Assembly: GCF_900112485.1 (NCBI RefSeq)
Contig: NZ_FOMG01000002.1
Coordinates: 186,001 to 250,000 of the forward strand
Reading direction: 5' to 3'
Source: Clostridium uliginosum
Lineage (GTDB): Bacteria > Bacillota > Clostridia > Clostridiales > Clostridiaceae
DNA length: 64,000 nucleotides
A program made the position numbers and the translations under genes. Below, one piece after another: positions 29,002 through 39,432 of the stretch. Below the pieces are notes generated by a model. That model saw only the letters and a list, made by a program, of their open reading frames with translations. It made no database searches and was not told the DNA's origin. The stretch's first letter is position 1. Every line of letters starts with the position of its first letter.

Positions 29002-29041
29002 GCGTTCTACCTCCTAAAGAAGGGCATAGCTTAAATTTAAG

Positions 29042-30556
29042 CTATGCTTCTTGTAAAAATATCTTTTTAAACTCAACTATTGCTACTTCTAATCTTGTTT
29101 TAAGATCAGCACTTAAAGTTTTATTAGTAATAATTTCTTTTTCAACATCTCTATAGTGTGTATTTACATATTCTAAGAATTCTTTTTCAAATTTCTTAAT
29201 ATCTGTAATCTTAATGTCTGATAAAAAGTCATTAACTACTGCATATAATATAATAATTTGTTTTTCTACTTCTAATGGTTTGTATTGATCTTGTTTTAAG
29301 ATTTCAACTAATCTCTTACCCTTTTCAAGTCTTCTCTTTGAATCTTTATCTAAATCTGATCCAAATTGTGAAAAGGCTGCTAATTCTCTATATTGAGCAA
29401 GTTCTAATCTTAAAGTACCAGCTACTTGTTTCATAGCTTTTATTTGAGCATTACCACCAACTCTTGATACTGAAATACCTGCATTTACTGCTGGTCTTTG
29501 TCCTGAGTAGAATAAATCAGACTCTAAGAATATTTGACCATCTGTAATTGATATTACATTTGTTGGTATGTAAGCTGTGATATCTCCAGCTAGTGTTTCT
29601 ATAATTGGAAGCGCTGTTAATGAACCGCCACCTTTTTCTTCTGATAACTTAGCTGCTCTTTCAAGCAATCTTGAGTGAATATAGAAAACATCTCCTGGAT
29701 AAGCTTCTCTGCCTGGCGGTCTTCTAAGAAGTAGTGACATTGTTCTATAAGCTACTGCATGTTTAGAAAGATCATCATATACAATTAGTACATCTTTTCC
29801 TTCATTCATAAAATATTCTCCCATACTACATCCAGCATATGGAGCAAGATATTGTAATGGAGCTGAATCTCCAGCTGTAGAACTTACTACTATACTATAA
29901 TCCATAGCACCCATTTCAGTTAAAGTATTAACTATATGAGCAACTGTAGATTGCTTTTGACCAATAGCTACATAGATACATATAACATCTTTTCCCTTTT
30001 GGTTTAAGATAGTATCTATAACTAAAGCTGTTTTACCAGTTTGTCTATCACCTATTATAAGTTCTCTTTGACCCTTACCTATTGGAATCATCGTATCAAT
30101 AGCCTTAATTCCTGTTTGTAAAGGTTCATTAACTGAACTTCTATCTATTATACTAGGAGCTGCAACTTCTACTGGTCTTATTTTATCGGTTTTAATTGGG
30201 CCTTTGCCATCTATAGGTTGACCTAAAGAATCGACAACTCTACCAATTAGAGCTTCTCCTACTGGAACTTCAACAATTCTACCTGATCCTTTAACAATGT
30301 CCCCTTCTTTTATACCTTCTTCACTACCTAAAAGAACACAACCAACATTATCTTGTTCAAGGTTTAGGGCCATTCCAAATACATCATTAGGGAATTCTAA
30401 TAATTCCCCTTCCATACAATTATCTAATCCATAAACCCTTGAAACTCCATCACCAACTTGGATTATAGTACCAGAATCTACTGTTTTTATTTGTTTTTCA
30501 TACTTCTCTATTTCTTTTTTAATGATAGAAGTTATTTCTTCTGGTTTAATATTCAT
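29042..30556 (-). CDS. atpA: ATP synthase F1 alpha subunit
   Basis: The non-catalytic nucleotide-binding subunit. The 504-residue protein carries Walker [21 protein letters not shown], the [20 protein letters not shown] segment, and the visit to the beta site with [20 protein letters not shown]. The ATG at 30556 follows AGAGGTGAA. It lies 10 bases after atpH. Confidence 0.99.
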   Translation of the reverse strand: MNIKPEEITSIIKKEIEKYEKQIKTVDSGTIIQVGDGVSRVYGLDNCMEGELLEFPNDVFGMALNLEQDNVGCVLLGSEEGIKEGDIVKGSGRIVEVPVGEALIGRVVDSLGQPIDGKGPIKTDKIRPVEVAAPSIIDRSSVNEPLQTGIKAIDTMIPIGKGQRELIIGDRQTGKTALVIDTILNQKGKDVICIYVAIGQKQSTVAHIVNTLTEMGAMDYSIVVSSTAGDSAPLQYLAPYAGCSMGEYFMNEGKDVLIVYDDLSKHAVAYRTMSLLLRRPPGREAYPGDVFYIHSRLLERAAKLSEEKGGGSLTALPIIETLAGDITAYIPTNVISITDGQIFLESDLFYSGQRPAVNAGISVSRVGGNAQIKAMKQVAGTLRLELAQYRELAAFSQFGSDLDKDSKRRLEKGKRLVEILKQDQYKPLEVEKQIIILYAVVNDFLSDIKITDIKKFEKEFLEYVNTHYRDVEKEIITNKTLSADLKTRLEVAIVEFKKIFLQEA

Positions 30557-30566
30557 GGATTCACCT

Positions 30567-31106
30567 CTATTTCTGTTTAAGCATTAAATCTTTCATTTCT
30601 TCTATTTTAGATTTCATAGTATAATCTATTACATCATTTCCAATTCTTACATAGATACCACCTAAAAGGCTTTTATCTACTTCAGTTTCAAATAAGATAT
30701 TTTTATCATACTTCTTTTCAAAAACATTTTTTAAATTTTCTAATTCTTCGGGTATAAGAGGAATAGCTGTTTTTATTACACCTTTTAAAGTATTTTTTCT
30801 TTCAAGATCTATCTTTTCCATCTCATTTAATTTTTCTCTAAGATATAATATTCTATCTTTTTCTATTAATATAAGAAGAAAAGAAAGTAATTCCTCATCA
30901 ATTTTATCTTTAAAAATATTAATTAAAGTTTGTTTTTTCTTTATAGTACTTATTTGAGGATGTTTTATTACTTCATAAAAATCATGATTATTGTCAATTA
31001 AATCACAAATTTCTCTTAAATCTTGTAAATACTTATCTACTTTCCCGTCTTTTTCAGCAACTTGGTAAAGTGCTAATGCATATCGTCTATCTAAATATTC
31101 ATACAT
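30567..31106 (-). CDS. atpH: ATP synthase F1 delta subunit
   Basis: Delta caps the alpha/beta hexamer and binds the b stalk. The 179-residue protein has the N-terminal six-helix domain ([20 protein letters not shown]) and the C-terminal [20 protein letters not shown] pattern typical of OSCP/delta. It follows atpF by two bases, so translation is probably coupled. Confidence 0.96.
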   Translation of the reverse strand: MYEYLDRRYALALYQVAEKDGKVDKYLQDLREICDLIDNNHDFYEVIKHPQISTIKKKQTLINIFKDKIDEELLSFLLILIEKDRILYLREKLNEMEKIDLERKNTLKGVIKTAIPLIPEELENLKNVFEKKYDKNILFETEVDKSLLGGIYVRIGNDVIDYTMKSKIEEMKDLMLKQK

Positions 31107-31108
31107 AG

Positions 31109-31588
31109 CTACATACCTACCTTAGTAATAAAATCTCCAATGAGTTGTCTATGTTTGCTTTCATCCATATTTTCTTCTAAAGCTTTAATTGAAAGCTGCA
31201 CTGCTAAATCTACTGCTTGTTTTTTTACTTCATACTCTGCTTTTTCTTTTTCTCTTTGTATTTCTACTTTAGCTCTTTCTAGTAATGATTTTGCCTCTTC
31301 ATTAGCATTGTCTATAATTTCTTGATATATCTTATTACCTTTTTCTTTTTGCTTTTCAGTAATCTTTTTTCCTTCTTCTTTTGCTGATTGAAGAATTCTT
31401 TGATTTTCTAATAAATACATTTTAGCCTTTTGAGAATCCTCGTCTGCTTTAATTAACTTTTCATCAACATAATTTTGTCTTTCTTCAATTGTTAATTGAA
31501 TCTTTTCCCAAAAAAAGTGTTTTAATATAAGAACAAGAATAAAAAAGTTAACTAAGGTCATTAGTACTATTGAAATATCAATATCCAT
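31109..31588 (-). CDS. atpF: ATP synthase Fo b subunit
   Basis: The peripheral stalk. The 159-residue protein has one N-terminal membrane helix (about residues 5-25, [20 protein letters not shown]) followed by a long, highly charged coiled coil. It is separated from atpE by 83 bases, which contain a leftover of an atpE-like 3' end (31642-31671). Confidence 0.96.
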   Translation of the reverse strand: MDIDISIVLMTLVNFFILVLILKHFFWEKIQLTIEERQNYVDEKLIKADEDSQKAKMYLLENQRILQSAKEEGKKITEKQKEKGNKIYQEIIDNANEEAKSLLERAKVEIQREKEKAEYEVKKQAVDLAVQLSIKALEENMDESKHRQLIGDFITKVGM

Positions 31589-31641
31589 ATACTTACCTAT
31601 ATCCTCCCTTCGGAGTCAATATAATCAACTCATACAAATTT

Positions 31642-31671
31642 ATTATTTTGCTAATATCATGAATGTAATTC
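31642..31671 (-). pseudogene. Duplicated remnant of the atpE 3' end
   Basis: Just past the atpE stop codon the minus strand reads ATTACATTCATGATATTAGCAAAATAA in outline, translating as ITFMILAK and stop. This closely repeats the end of atpE itself (ALMILAKA and stop), in a shifted frame. It looks like what is left of a tandem duplication. Confidence 0.55.
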
Positions 31672-31902
<231 letters not shown>

Positions 31903-31922
31903 TTAAAATAATTGAAATTTAA

Positions 31923-32603
31923 TTAATGTTCTGCGGTTGTCTTAATATTAATCATAGTCAACATAGTAAATACTAGCATTTGAATTGATCCATCAAACAA
32001 ATCAAAATATCCATGTACTATTATTGGTGCACCAATTTGAGCTATCATTGCTACTTTTCCTAGCGCTTGATATACTAAATCGACTAAAATTGTTGCTGCT
32101 AACATGTTACCAAATAGTCTGAGTGCTAACGATACTGGAAGGACTAATCTTTCCATTATATTAATTGGTAACATAACAAAATATGGGTGTGAAAGACCTT
32201 TTAAATATCCCCCTGGACCATTTTTCTTAATTGCATTTATGTTTACAACTAAAAAGGTTGTAATTGCAAGTCCAATGGTTACACTTAAATTTTGGGTTGC
32301 GGGTGGTATACCGATTAAACCAGTAAAATTTAAAACTAATAAGTAAACAATTAATGTTCCTATATATGGTATAAATCTTTCATAACCTTCCCCCATAGTA
32401 CTATTAACAAGTGTTTTTATTGATTCATAAATTTTTTCTAAAGCAGCTTGCTTTTTACTTGGATTTTGCTTTAGATTTCTTGTTAATAAAGAAGCTCCTA
32501 TCCATAAAATTAAAATTACTACCCATTGAATAATTATTTCCTTTGTAATATTAATGGGGAAATTTCCAATTTTAAAGGAATATATAGGCATACTAGGTTC
32601 CAA
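31923..32603 (-). CDS. atpB: ATP synthase Fo a subunit
   Basis: The proton-channel subunit, about six membrane helices in 226 residues. The essential arginine lies in VSLALRLFGNMLAATILVDL. I take the TTG at 32603 as start (MEPSMPIYSF), eight bases after AAGGAAG; a GTG at 32612 is almost on top of that site, and an ATG at 32591 is possible. It overlaps or abuts the atpI stop codon (32605). Confidence 0.93.
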   Translation of the reverse strand: MEPSMPIYSFKIGNFPINITKEIIIQWVVILILWIGASLLTRNLKQNPSKKQAALEKIYESIKTLVNSTMGEGYERFIPYIGTLIVYLLVLNFTGLIGIPPATQNLSVTIGLAITTFLVVNINAIKKNGPGGYLKGLSHPYFVMLPINIMERLVLPVSLALRLFGNMLAATILVDLVYQALGKVAMIAQIGAPIIVHGYFDLFDGSIQMLVFTMLTMINIKTTAEH

Positions 32604-32604
32604 C

Positions 32605-32970
32605 CTAAACACTTCCTTTCCTGTTTTTTATGCAATTAGCTATTAATAATATATAATGCGAAATAAATCCAAACATATAATAAGACATAATTGTTATATC
32701 ATTTATAAAAAACATTGAAATAGCAATTATTAAAATTATCCTTATAAATGAAATTATTGGAATGTATTTATTTCGTTTATTATATTCTAAAGAATTTATA
32801 GTAACATATCCACTTACTATAAAGTTTATCAAAGATATGCTTATTCCAATCAAATAGATTTCTGCATATGTGAAAGATGAAATTAACCATATAAGCAAAG
32901 ATATTATAACTCCACTTATTAAATCACACTTTACCATATCTTTAAGAAACTTATTTATTCCTTTATTCAT
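32605..32970 (-). CDS. atpI: AtpI-like small membrane protein
   Basis: The 121-residue protein has four predicted membrane helices and is first in the atp operon, where AtpI, an assembly factor for the c ring, is expected. Sequence conservation in this family is low, and the call rests on position, size and layout. ATG at 32970 after AGAGGAGA. It continues into atpB with no gap. Confidence 0.75.
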   Translation of the reverse strand: MNKGINKFLKDMVKCDLISGVIISLLIWLISSFTYAEIYLIGISISLINFIVSGYVTINSLEYNKRNKYIPIISFIRIILIIAISMFFINDITIMSYYMFGFISHYILLIANCIKNRKGSV

Positions 32971-33629
32971 GAATATCTCCTCTTAACCTTCGATATGAGA
33001 TATTATATCTCCATCTTAAAGTTTAACAAAACCTAGTTTTTAATAATAAAGTGCTATTTATGGCTATTAAACTTATTTAGCACTCATATTCTTGCTAATA
33101 CGCAATCAAAGTTTTCTTTTATTCATTTTTCGTCTAAAATAAATTTATTTTTATTTCATCCTTCAATTGACAGAATATTCTATTATATGAATTATGGTAG
33201 TAATTTTCCTGATAACATTTTCATTTTTGTTTTTATGGAAACAAAAAACAAAAATTCAAATTAAAGTGTATTATTCTAAGTATTTTTATTTTTTAATTAA
33301 TAAAGCATTCTTTTTTTTTTATACTAATGAATACAAATAAATGAATTTATGCAATTATTTATTTTCATAAAAGAATATATCAAGAACGCTTTAAGTGCTT
33401 ATGCAGACAGTATTAAGTAGTATTGAAAATACGTTAATTGATAATTTCATTTTATATCTTGCATATAATTTTAAATATCTATTCATATAATGTTAAATTT
33501 AATAATAATAGTTCATTTATTAAAAGTTTATTGTATTATATATGTTCTACTTTAAATTATTAATTATTCAATATTTCAAAAAAATCTACTTCTAAAGTTA
33601 TTTACAACTTTGTAATTTACTATATAAAA
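32971..33629. other. 660-bp AT-rich non-coding gap upstream of the atp operon
   Basis: No open frame with a start signal is visible on either strand. On the minus strand a weak hairpin AGTGCTA / TAGCACT (33084-33050) followed by TTTATTATT lies in the atpI leader and could be a leader terminator. Inverted repeat ATTTTTGTTTTT / AAAAACAAAAAT occurs at 33222-33255. A plus-strand TTGACA at 33167 has only a poor -10 partner. I cannot place the atp promoter with confidence. Confidence 0.4.
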
Positions 33630-33631
33630 TA

Positions 33632-33666
33632 AAAGTCGTTATAATACATAGTATTATAACGACTTT
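33632..33666. terminator. Thiolase terminator
   Basis: Perfect 16-bp arms (33632-33647 and 33651-33666), three-base loop, T-rich on the minus strand after thlA. Confidence 0.92.
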
Positions 33667-33691
33667 ATATTTAAAAGAATATTAACAAATT

Positions 33692-34873
33692 TTATAATCT
33701 TTCAACTATAATAGCTGTTCCCATTCCTCCACCTATGCAAAGTGTTGCTAAACCTTTTTTAGCATCTCTCTTTTCCATTTCATGAAGTAATGAAACTAGT
33801 ATTCTTGCACCTGATGCTCCAACTGGATGTCCTAATGCAATTGCTCCACCATTAACATTTACTTTACTCATATCAAATTTTAAATCTTTAGCAACTGCTA
33901 AACTTTGAGCTGCAAAAGCTTCGTTAGCTTCGATTAAATCTAAATCATTAACTGTTAAGTTAGCTACTTCTAAAGCTTTCTTAGTTGCATGGAAAGGTCC
34001 GTATCCCATTATAGCTGGATCTAATCCTTTTGATCCATAAGAAAGGATTTTAGCTAATGGCTTAAGTCCTAATTCTGCTGCTTTATCAGCACTCATAACA
34101 ACAAAAGCTGCTGCTCCATCATTAATACCTGATGCATTACCTGCTGTTACAGTACCATCTTTGATGAAAGCTGGTTTTAATTTTGCTAATGCTTCAATAG
34201 TTGTTCCAAATCTTGGGAATTCATCTGTATCAAATACTTTTGGATCTCCCTTTCTTTGTGGAATAACAACTGGAACTATTTCATCTTTGAATTTTCCTTC
34301 TTTAATTGCTTTTTCTGCTTTAAGTTGTGATCCTAAAGAAAATTGGTCTTGTTCTTCTCTAGTTATTCCCCATTGTTTAGCGATATTTTCAGCAGTAACT
34401 CCCATGTGATAATGATTAAATGCATCCCATAATGCATCATTTATCATTGTATCAACCATCTTGCCATCGCCCATTCTTTGTCCCCATCTAGATGTGTTTA
34501 AAGCATATGGTGCAGCTGACATGTTTTCCATACCACCTGCAACGATAACATCAGCGTCTCCAGCTTTAATCATTTGAGCTGCTAAACTAACTGCTCTTAA
34601 TCCTGATCCACAAACCTTGTTAATTGTCATAGCTGGAACTTCTTGTGGTAATCCTGATTTTATTGTTGCTTGTCTAGCTGTATTTTGTCCTAGACCTGCT
34701 TGAATTACATTACCCATTATAACTTCTTCAACTAATTCTGGCTTAACTCCAGCTTTATTTACAGCTTCTTTAATTACTGTAGCTCCTAAATCTACTGCTG
34801 AAACACCTTTTAATGCTCCACCAAAACTACCTACAGCTGTTCTAACTGCACTTACAATAACTACTTCTTTCAT
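33692..34873 (-). CDS. thlA: Acetyl-CoA acetyltransferase (thiolase)
   Basis: Condenses two acetyl-CoA to acetoacetyl-CoA, the entry to butyrate and butanol formation in clostridia. The 393-residue protein has the acyl-binding cysteine in [20 protein letters not shown] (about residue 88), [15 protein letters not shown], the catalytic histidine in [15 protein letters not shown] and the second cysteine in [13 protein letters not shown] after AGGAGGTTTTAAAC. It has its own strong promoter (34940-34968) and terminator, as expected of a highly expressed single gene. Confidence 0.97.
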   Translation of the reverse strand: MKEVVIVSAVRTAVGSFGGALKGVSAVDLGATVIKEAVNKAGVKPELVEEVIMGNVIQAGLGQNTARQATIKSGLPQEVPAMTINKVCGSGLRAVSLAAQMIKAGDADVIVAGGMENMSAAPYALNTSRWGQRMGDGKMVDTMINDALWDAFNHYHMGVTAENIAKQWGITREEQDQFSLGSQLKAEKAIKEGKFKDEIVPVVIPQRKGDPKVFDTDEFPRFGTTIEALAKLKPAFIKDGTVTAGNASGINDGAAAFVVMSADKAAELGLKPLAKILSYGSKGLDPAIMGYGPFHATKKALEVANLTVNDLDLIEANEAFAAQSLAVAKDLKFDMSKVNVNGGAIALGHPVGASGARILVSLLHEMEKRDAKKGLATLCIGGGMGTAIIVERL

Positions 34874-34939
34874 GTTTAAAACCTCCTAAAAATTATATAT
34901 ATTTAATATTCATTTTCGTTAAATTATTAACATAATATA

Positions 34940-34968
34940 ATTATACATATTATCTTTTTATTTAGCAA
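34940..34968 (-). promoter_or_regulatory. Thiolase promoter
   Basis: Minus-strand TTGCTA (34968-34963), 17 bases, TATAAT (34945-34940), 66 bases before the ATG. Confidence 0.8.
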
Positions 34969-34996
34969 GAGTTAATTGTTAAAATTTAAACAAAGT

Positions 34997-36145
34997 TTAT
35001 CTTTTAAATTCATCTACCTCTTTTTTACTTAGATTGAAATATTTCAATATAGCGTCTGCTATCCTTATAGATGCTACACCATCCCCATATGGATTTGCTG
35101 CTTTACTCATCCTATTATAAGCTTCTACATTTTTAATTAATTCACTTGCTTCATTCACTATTTTATCTATATCAGTACCAACTAATTTAACTGTTCCATA
35201 CTCTACAGCTTCTGGTCTTTCTGTGACATCTCTCAATACTAATACAGGTTTTCCTAAATGTGGCGCTTCTTCCTGCAATCCACCTGAATCTGTCATAACC
35301 ATAAATGATTTATTCATTAAATTATGGGTTTCCTTAGTATCTAATGGCGGTAATAAATGTACTCTATCCAATCCTCCAAGTTCTTTAAATACAACGTCTT
35401 TAACAACTGGGTTTAAATGAACTAAATATACTAATTCAACATCTGAATTATCTTTTACTATCTTTTTTAAAGCATGACAAATATTTTCTATGCCTTGACC
35501 CCAATTTTCTCTTCTATGAGCTGTTATCATTATAATTTTTTTATTAAAATCTATTTTTTTCAAATATTCATTTTTAAATTCATATTCATCTTCAACTGTA
35601 TGCATCATAGCATCTATTACAGTATTACCAGTAATATATATATTCTTTTCTTCAATTCCTTCTCTTAATAGATTTTCTTTTGATCCTTTAGTTGGTGTAA
35701 AGTGTAAATCTGCTAAACTCCCTGTTAATTTTCTATTCATTTCTTCTGGAAATGGAAAATATTTATTGAAAGTTCTAAGTCCTGCTTCTACATGCCCTAT
35801 CTTTATTTGTTGATAAAATGCTGCTAAAGATCCTGCAAAAGTTGTTGTTGTATCCCCATGTACTAATATCATATCTGGTTTTTCTTGCTCAAAAACTTCT
35901 TCCAGTCCTTCTAGAACCTTATTAGTGATTCCTGTTAGGGTTTGTTTTGTTTTCATTATGTTCAAGTCAAAATCTGGTTTGATATCAAATAATTCTAAAA
36001 CTTGATCTAACATTTCTCTATGTTGAGCTGTTACACAAACCTTTGATTCAATTTCTTCTCTCTTTTCTAGCTCTTTTACTAAAGGAGCCATTTTTATCGC
36101 CTCTGGTCTCGTACCAAATATTGTTATCACTTTTTTCTTGCTCAC
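34997..36145 (-). CDS. wecB: UDP-N-acetylglucosamine 2-epimerase (non-hydrolysing)
   Basis: Interconverts UDP-GlcNAc and UDP-ManNAc for wall teichoic acid or other surface polymers. I start at the GTG at 36145 (MSKKKVITIFGTRPEAIKMA), seven bases after AGGAGG; an upstream ATG at 36190 lies in a palindromic repeat. The 382-residue protein has GT-B fold motifs: GTRPEAIKMAPL, VHGDTTTTFAGSLAAFY, GHVEAGLRT, and TDSGGLQEEAPHLGKPVLVL. It is single, with a repeat copy upstream. Confidence 0.95.
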   Translation of the reverse strand: MSKKKVITIFGTRPEAIKMAPLVKELEKREEIESKVCVTAQHREMLDQVLELFDIKPDFDLNIMKTKQTLTGITNKVLEGLEEVFEQEKPDMILVHGDTTTTFAGSLAAFYQQIKIGHVEAGLRTFNKYFPFPEEMNRKLTGSLADLHFTPTKGSKENLLREGIEEKNIYITGNTVIDAMMHTVEDEYEFKNEYLKKIDFNKKIIMITAHRRENWGQGIENICHALKKIVKDNSDVELVYLVHLNPVVKDVVFKELGGLDRVHLLPPLDTKETHNLMNKSFMVMTDSGGLQEEAPHLGKPVLVLRDVTERPEAVEYGTVKLVGTDIDKIVNEASELIKNVEAYNRMSKAANPYGDGVASIRIADAILKYFNLSKKEVDEFKR

Positions 36146-36177
36146 TTTATTTCCTCCTAACTCTACTATAACGTATT

Positions 36178-36334
36178 TTAGGCATCTCAAATAAATAACT
36201 AATCAGTCTTATTGTCTTTTTATATTACATCAGCAAACACAACTAATGACATCAGTATTAACTGCCTTCACTTCATTTGTCTAGTTCAAAAATCCTAAGA
36301 ATTTTTGACTAGTTATTTATTTTACAATACCTTC
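36178..36334. repeat. Palindromic repeat copy, GGCATCTC subfamily
   Basis: Begins TTA GGCATCTC and ends CAATACC TTC, so the flanking trinucleotides nearly match. Outer arms AAATAAATAACTAATCA and TTGACTAGTTATTTATT pair. The inner sequence differs from the TTTTGCGTC type but is close to the copy at 47453-47610 and shares TAACTGCCTTCACTTC-like text with it. Confidence 0.8.
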
Positions 36335-36451
36335 TATATGGAATTATTCTTCAATCTAGATTTTACAACAATATTCTACATAATATTTATGTTTATAATC
36401 TGAACATTATATCATGCTATATTCTTAAATATATATTATAATCTACTATTT

Positions 36452-36946
36452 TCAATATCCTAGATTATTTTTAATATTTAAAGAATCATCATCTTCTATC
36501 CATTGCACCACACTTATTTTTCTATATGTATTTTTATTATCTCTTATAACAACATAATCAATGCCTGAATTTATAATTAGTCTTTTGCACATTGAACAAG
36601 AATTAGCATCTTTAACATATTCTTTTGTATTAACATCTTTACCAACTAAATATAATGTAGCTCCAATCATGTCTCTTCTAGAAGCACTAATTATTGCATT
36701 AGCTTCACTATGTACACTTCTGCAAAGCTCATAATGAGTTCCTCTTTGAACTTGAAGTTTTTCTCTTATACAACTGTTTATGTCTATACAATTTTTTCTT
36801 CCTCTTGGTGCTCCAGTGTATCCAGTAGAAATTATTTCATCATTCTTAACTATAATAGAACCATAATTCCGTCTTAAGCAAGTACCTCTTTCTAATACAG
36901 TTTCAGCAATATCTAAATAATAATTATCTTTAATTCTTCTATCCAT
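36452..36946 (-). CDS. Deoxycytidylate deaminase family protein (ComEB-like)
   Basis: Deaminates dCMP to dUMP, feeding dTMP synthesis. The 164-residue protein starts at ATG 36946 (MDRRIKDNYYLDIAETVLER) eight bases after GGGAG; an earlier ATG at 36967 has no site. The zinc centre is in VHSEANAIISA (His and catalytic Glu) and SCSMCKRLIINSG (two Cys). Part of a run of nucleotide-salvage genes with upp and tdk. Confidence 0.93.
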   Translation of the reverse strand: MDRRIKDNYYLDIAETVLERGTCLRRNYGSIIVKNDEIISTGYTGAPRGRKNCIDINSCIREKLQVQRGTHYELCRSVHSEANAIISASRRDMIGATLYLVGKDVNTKEYVKDANSCSMCKRLIINSGIDYVVIRDNKNTYRKISVVQWIEDDDSLNIKNNLGY

Positions 36947-37017
36947 TTTATATTCTCCCAAAAACAATATTATATATGTTGATTATACCATACTACCTTT
37001 AAATTATTAACAAAGTT

Positions 37018-37045
37018 AAAAAGGATACTTACAAAAAGTATCCTC
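37018..37045 (-). terminator. upp terminator
   Basis: AGGATACTT / AAGTATCCT arms (37044-37036, 37030-37022), then TTTTTAAC on the minus strand. Confidence 0.85.
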
Positions 37046-37074
37046 CTTAATATTACTTTATTATAAAATAATAC

Positions 37075-37704
37075 TTATTTAGTTCCAAATAACCTATCTC
37101 CAGCATCTCCAAGACCTGGAACTATATAACCTTTTTCATTCAATTTTTCATCTATTGAAGCTATGTACACATCTACATCTGGATGTTCTTTTTGCACTAC
37201 TTGTATACCTTCTGGTGCTGCTATTAAACTCATTAATTTTAAATTTCTAGCACCTTTTTCCTTAAGCATAGTTAATGCGTCACATGCTGACCCGCCTGTC
37301 GCAATCATTGGATCAACAACTATAACATCTCTTTCTTCAATGTCTTTAGGAAGTTTACAAAAATATTCTACTGGTTTTAAAGTTTCTTCATCTCTATATA
37401 ATCCTATATGTCCAATTTTAGCTGCTGGTATTAAACTAAGTACTCCATCAACCATTCCAAGTCCAGCTCTTAATATAGGCACTATTGCCATCTTTTTCCC
37501 TGCAACAATTTTGCATTTAGTTTTACAAACTGGAGTTTCAATTTCTACCTCTTCCATATTTAAATCTCTAGTTACTTCATAAGTCATTAACATTGAAATT
37601 TCTTTAACTAATTCTTTAAAATCCTTAGACCCTGTATCTTTGCTTCTTATCATTGAAAGTTTATGAAGTACCAACGGATGGCTTATTTCTGTTACCTTAC
37701 TCAT
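37075..37704 (-). CDS. upp: Uracil phosphoribosyltransferase
   Basis: Salvages uracil to UMP using PRPP. The 209-residue protein is full length, with the PRPP loop [20 protein letters not shown] (about residues 127-146), uracil-binding [17 protein letters not shown] at the C-terminus, and [17 protein letters not shown] after TAGGAGGAATATAAA. It lies downstream of rpiB, with an AT-rich gap of 86 bases. Confidence 0.98.
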   Translation of the reverse strand: MSKVTEISHPLVLHKLSMIRSKDTGSKDFKELVKEISMLMTYEVTRDLNMEEVEIETPVCKTKCKIVAGKKMAIVPILRAGLGMVDGVLSLIPAAKIGHIGLYRDEETLKPVEYFCKLPKDIEERDVIVVDPMIATGGSACDALTMLKEKGARNLKLMSLIAAPEGIQVVQKEHPDVDVYIASIDEKLNEKGYIVPGLGDAGDRLFGTK

Positions 37705-37790
37705 TTTATATTCCTCCTAATATTTAATTATTATTGAAAAAACAACAAACTAATATTTTGTTATATTTTAACTGATTATTTTTAAGTCTC

Positions 37791-38240
37791 TTATTTATAA
37801 TATTTTTTTTCTATTTCAGTAATCTTATTTATTCTTTTAGCATGTCTATCACCTTCAAATTCAGATGATATAAAAGTTTTTACTATATCTAATGCAAGCC
37901 CAGTTCCAACAACTCTTTGTCCTAAAGTTAATATATTTGCATTATTATGCTCTCTAGTTGCATGTGCACTAAAAGTATCTGAGCATAATGCAGCTCTAAT
38001 TCCAGGAACTTTATTTGCACTAATGCCTATTCCAATCCCTGTTCCACAAATTAATATACCTAATTCATATTTTTTTGATACAACAGACTCTGCTACTGGC
38101 AATGCAATATCAGGATAATCACAAGACTCCTTTGAATATGTACCAAAATCTTTTACTTCATGGCCTTCAGCTTTTAAAAATGTTATTATTTCTTCTTTTA
38201 GCTCAAATCCACCATGATCACATCCAATTGCTATTTTCAT
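37791..38240 (-). CDS. rpiB: Ribose-5-phosphate isomerase B
   Basis: Interconverts ribose-5-phosphate and ribulose-5-phosphate (pentose phosphate pathway), supplying PRPP. The 149-residue protein has GCDHGGFELKEEI at the N-terminus, the active-site cysteine in GILICGTGIGIGISANK, and ALCSDTFSAHATREHNNANI. ATG after GGAGGTTAAACT. Confidence 0.97.
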   Translation of the reverse strand: MKIAIGCDHGGFELKEEIITFLKAEGHEVKDFGTYSKESCDYPDIALPVAESVVSKKYELGILICGTGIGIGISANKVPGIRAALCSDTFSAHATREHNNANILTLGQRVVGTGLALDIVKTFISSEFEGDRHAKRINKITEIEKKYYK

Positions 38241-38273
38241 AGTTTAACCTCCATAATATATATATTTATTCAT

Positions 38274-38326
38274 AAAAAAAGAAGAGAAAGTATGTTGTTA
38301 AACTTTATCTCCTTCTATTTTAAACA
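38274..38326 (-). terminator. Terminator after sua5
   Basis: Imperfect arms GAAGGAGATAAAGT / ACTTTCTCTTC (minus strand) followed by seven T, between sua5 and rpiB. Confidence 0.75.
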
Positions 38327-38362
38327 ATAATAAAAATCTTATTTATTATCAAATTCTTCATT

Positions 38363-39412
38363 TCATACTTCAATAATGTCAAACCCCGCAGCTTTTTTTA
38401 ATCTATTCATTATAGCTATTCCTACTCCTTTTTCTTCATAAGCTTCTGCTAAAATGAAATCTGCTCCTAAGTCATCACAATGTCTTAGTGCTTCAAATAA
38501 ATTTTTAGCTACTGTAGATAAATCTTTTATACTTCCTAATACTATTTTAGTACCCTCTGTATATTCTTTTTTATTTTCCTCAACAGTAAGTATACACACT
38601 TTTTTATTATTATCTATATAATTGTGTACTATTTGTTGTATTTTTTCAATAGTTTTTTTTCTTTTTCCTGAAATTATTGTAACTTTAGCTTTTGGCGCAT
38701 AATGTCTATACTTCATTCCTGGTGCTTTAGGCTTTATATTTTTTTGTGGCTTTTGCATTACAGCTTTATCTATTTCTATTCTTGAATCTATTTCTTTTAA
38801 CATTTCTAATGTTATCCCACCTGGTCTTAAAACTAATGGTGGATTCACTGTACAATCTACAATTGTGGATTCTAACCCTATATTACTTTTATGTCCACCT
38901 AATATACAATCTACTTTTCCATCTAAATCTTCTATACATCTCTCTACATCTGTTGGACTCGGTCTACCACTTATATTTGCAGATGGTGCTGCAATAACAG
39001 TATTCGTTAATTCGATTAATTTTAAAGCTATCTCATCATTAGGCATTCTAATCCCAATAGAATCTAAATTTGCACTAGTTACATTAGGTATGATGTTTTT
39101 CTTTTTTAAAATTACTGTTAATGGACCTGGCCAAAACTTATCTATAAGTTTATGTGCAACTTCAGGAATTTCTTCAACTAATAAATCTATTTCTTTTGAT
39201 GCAACATGAACAATCAAAGGGTTGTCTTGCGGTCTCCCTTTAGCTATGAAAATTTTTTTAACCCCGTCTTCATTAAGGGCATCTGCGCCTAACCCATATA
39301 CTGTTTCGGTTGGAAAAGCTACAACTCCACCTTTTTTTATAATCTCAGCAGCTTCTCTTATTTTTTCTTGATCATCAGCAATGTTTTCTACTACAATTAT
39401 CTTTGTTTCCAA
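38363..39412 (-). CDS. L-threonylcarbamoyladenylate synthase (Sua5/YwlC)
   Basis: Makes threonylcarbamoyl-AMP for the t6A37 modification of ANN-reading tRNAs. At 349 residues it is the long Sua5 type: an N-terminal YrdC domain (GGVVAFPTETVYGLGADALN, KGRPQDNPLIVHV, AAPSANISGRPSPT) and a C-terminal Sua5 domain after the linker KPKAPGMKYRHYAPKA. It starts at TTG 39412, eight bases after AAGGA. Position near prfA and prmC is the usual Firmicute arrangement (prfA-prmC-ywlC). Confidence 0.94.
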   Translation of the reverse strand: METKIIVVENIADDQEKIREAAEIIKKGGVVAFPTETVYGLGADALNEDGVKKIFIAKGRPQDNPLIVHVASKEIDLLVEEIPEVAHKLIDKFWPGPLTVILKKKNIIPNVTSANLDSIGIRMPNDEIALKLIELTNTVIAAPSANISGRPSPTDVERCIEDLDGKVDCILGGHKSNIGLESTIVDCTVNPPLVLRPGGITLEMLKEIDSRIEIDKAVMQKPQKNIKPKAPGMKYRHYAPKAKVTIISGKRKKTIEKIQQIVHNYIDNNKKVCILTVEENKKEYTEGTKIVLGSIKDLSTVAKNLFEALRHCDDLGADFILAEAYEEKGVGIAIMNRLKKAAGFDIIEV

Positions 39413-39432
39413 AGTATGTTCCTTCTTTCTTG

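Noticed and set aside
33167-33195. Plus-strand promoter in the atp-thiolase gap
   Set aside because: TTGACA is present, but the -10 partner at 17 bases is only AATTAT and no terminator or gene follows.
37163-37582. 139-codon plus-strand frame opposite upp
   Set aside because: Antisense shadow of a well-conserved enzyme without start signals.
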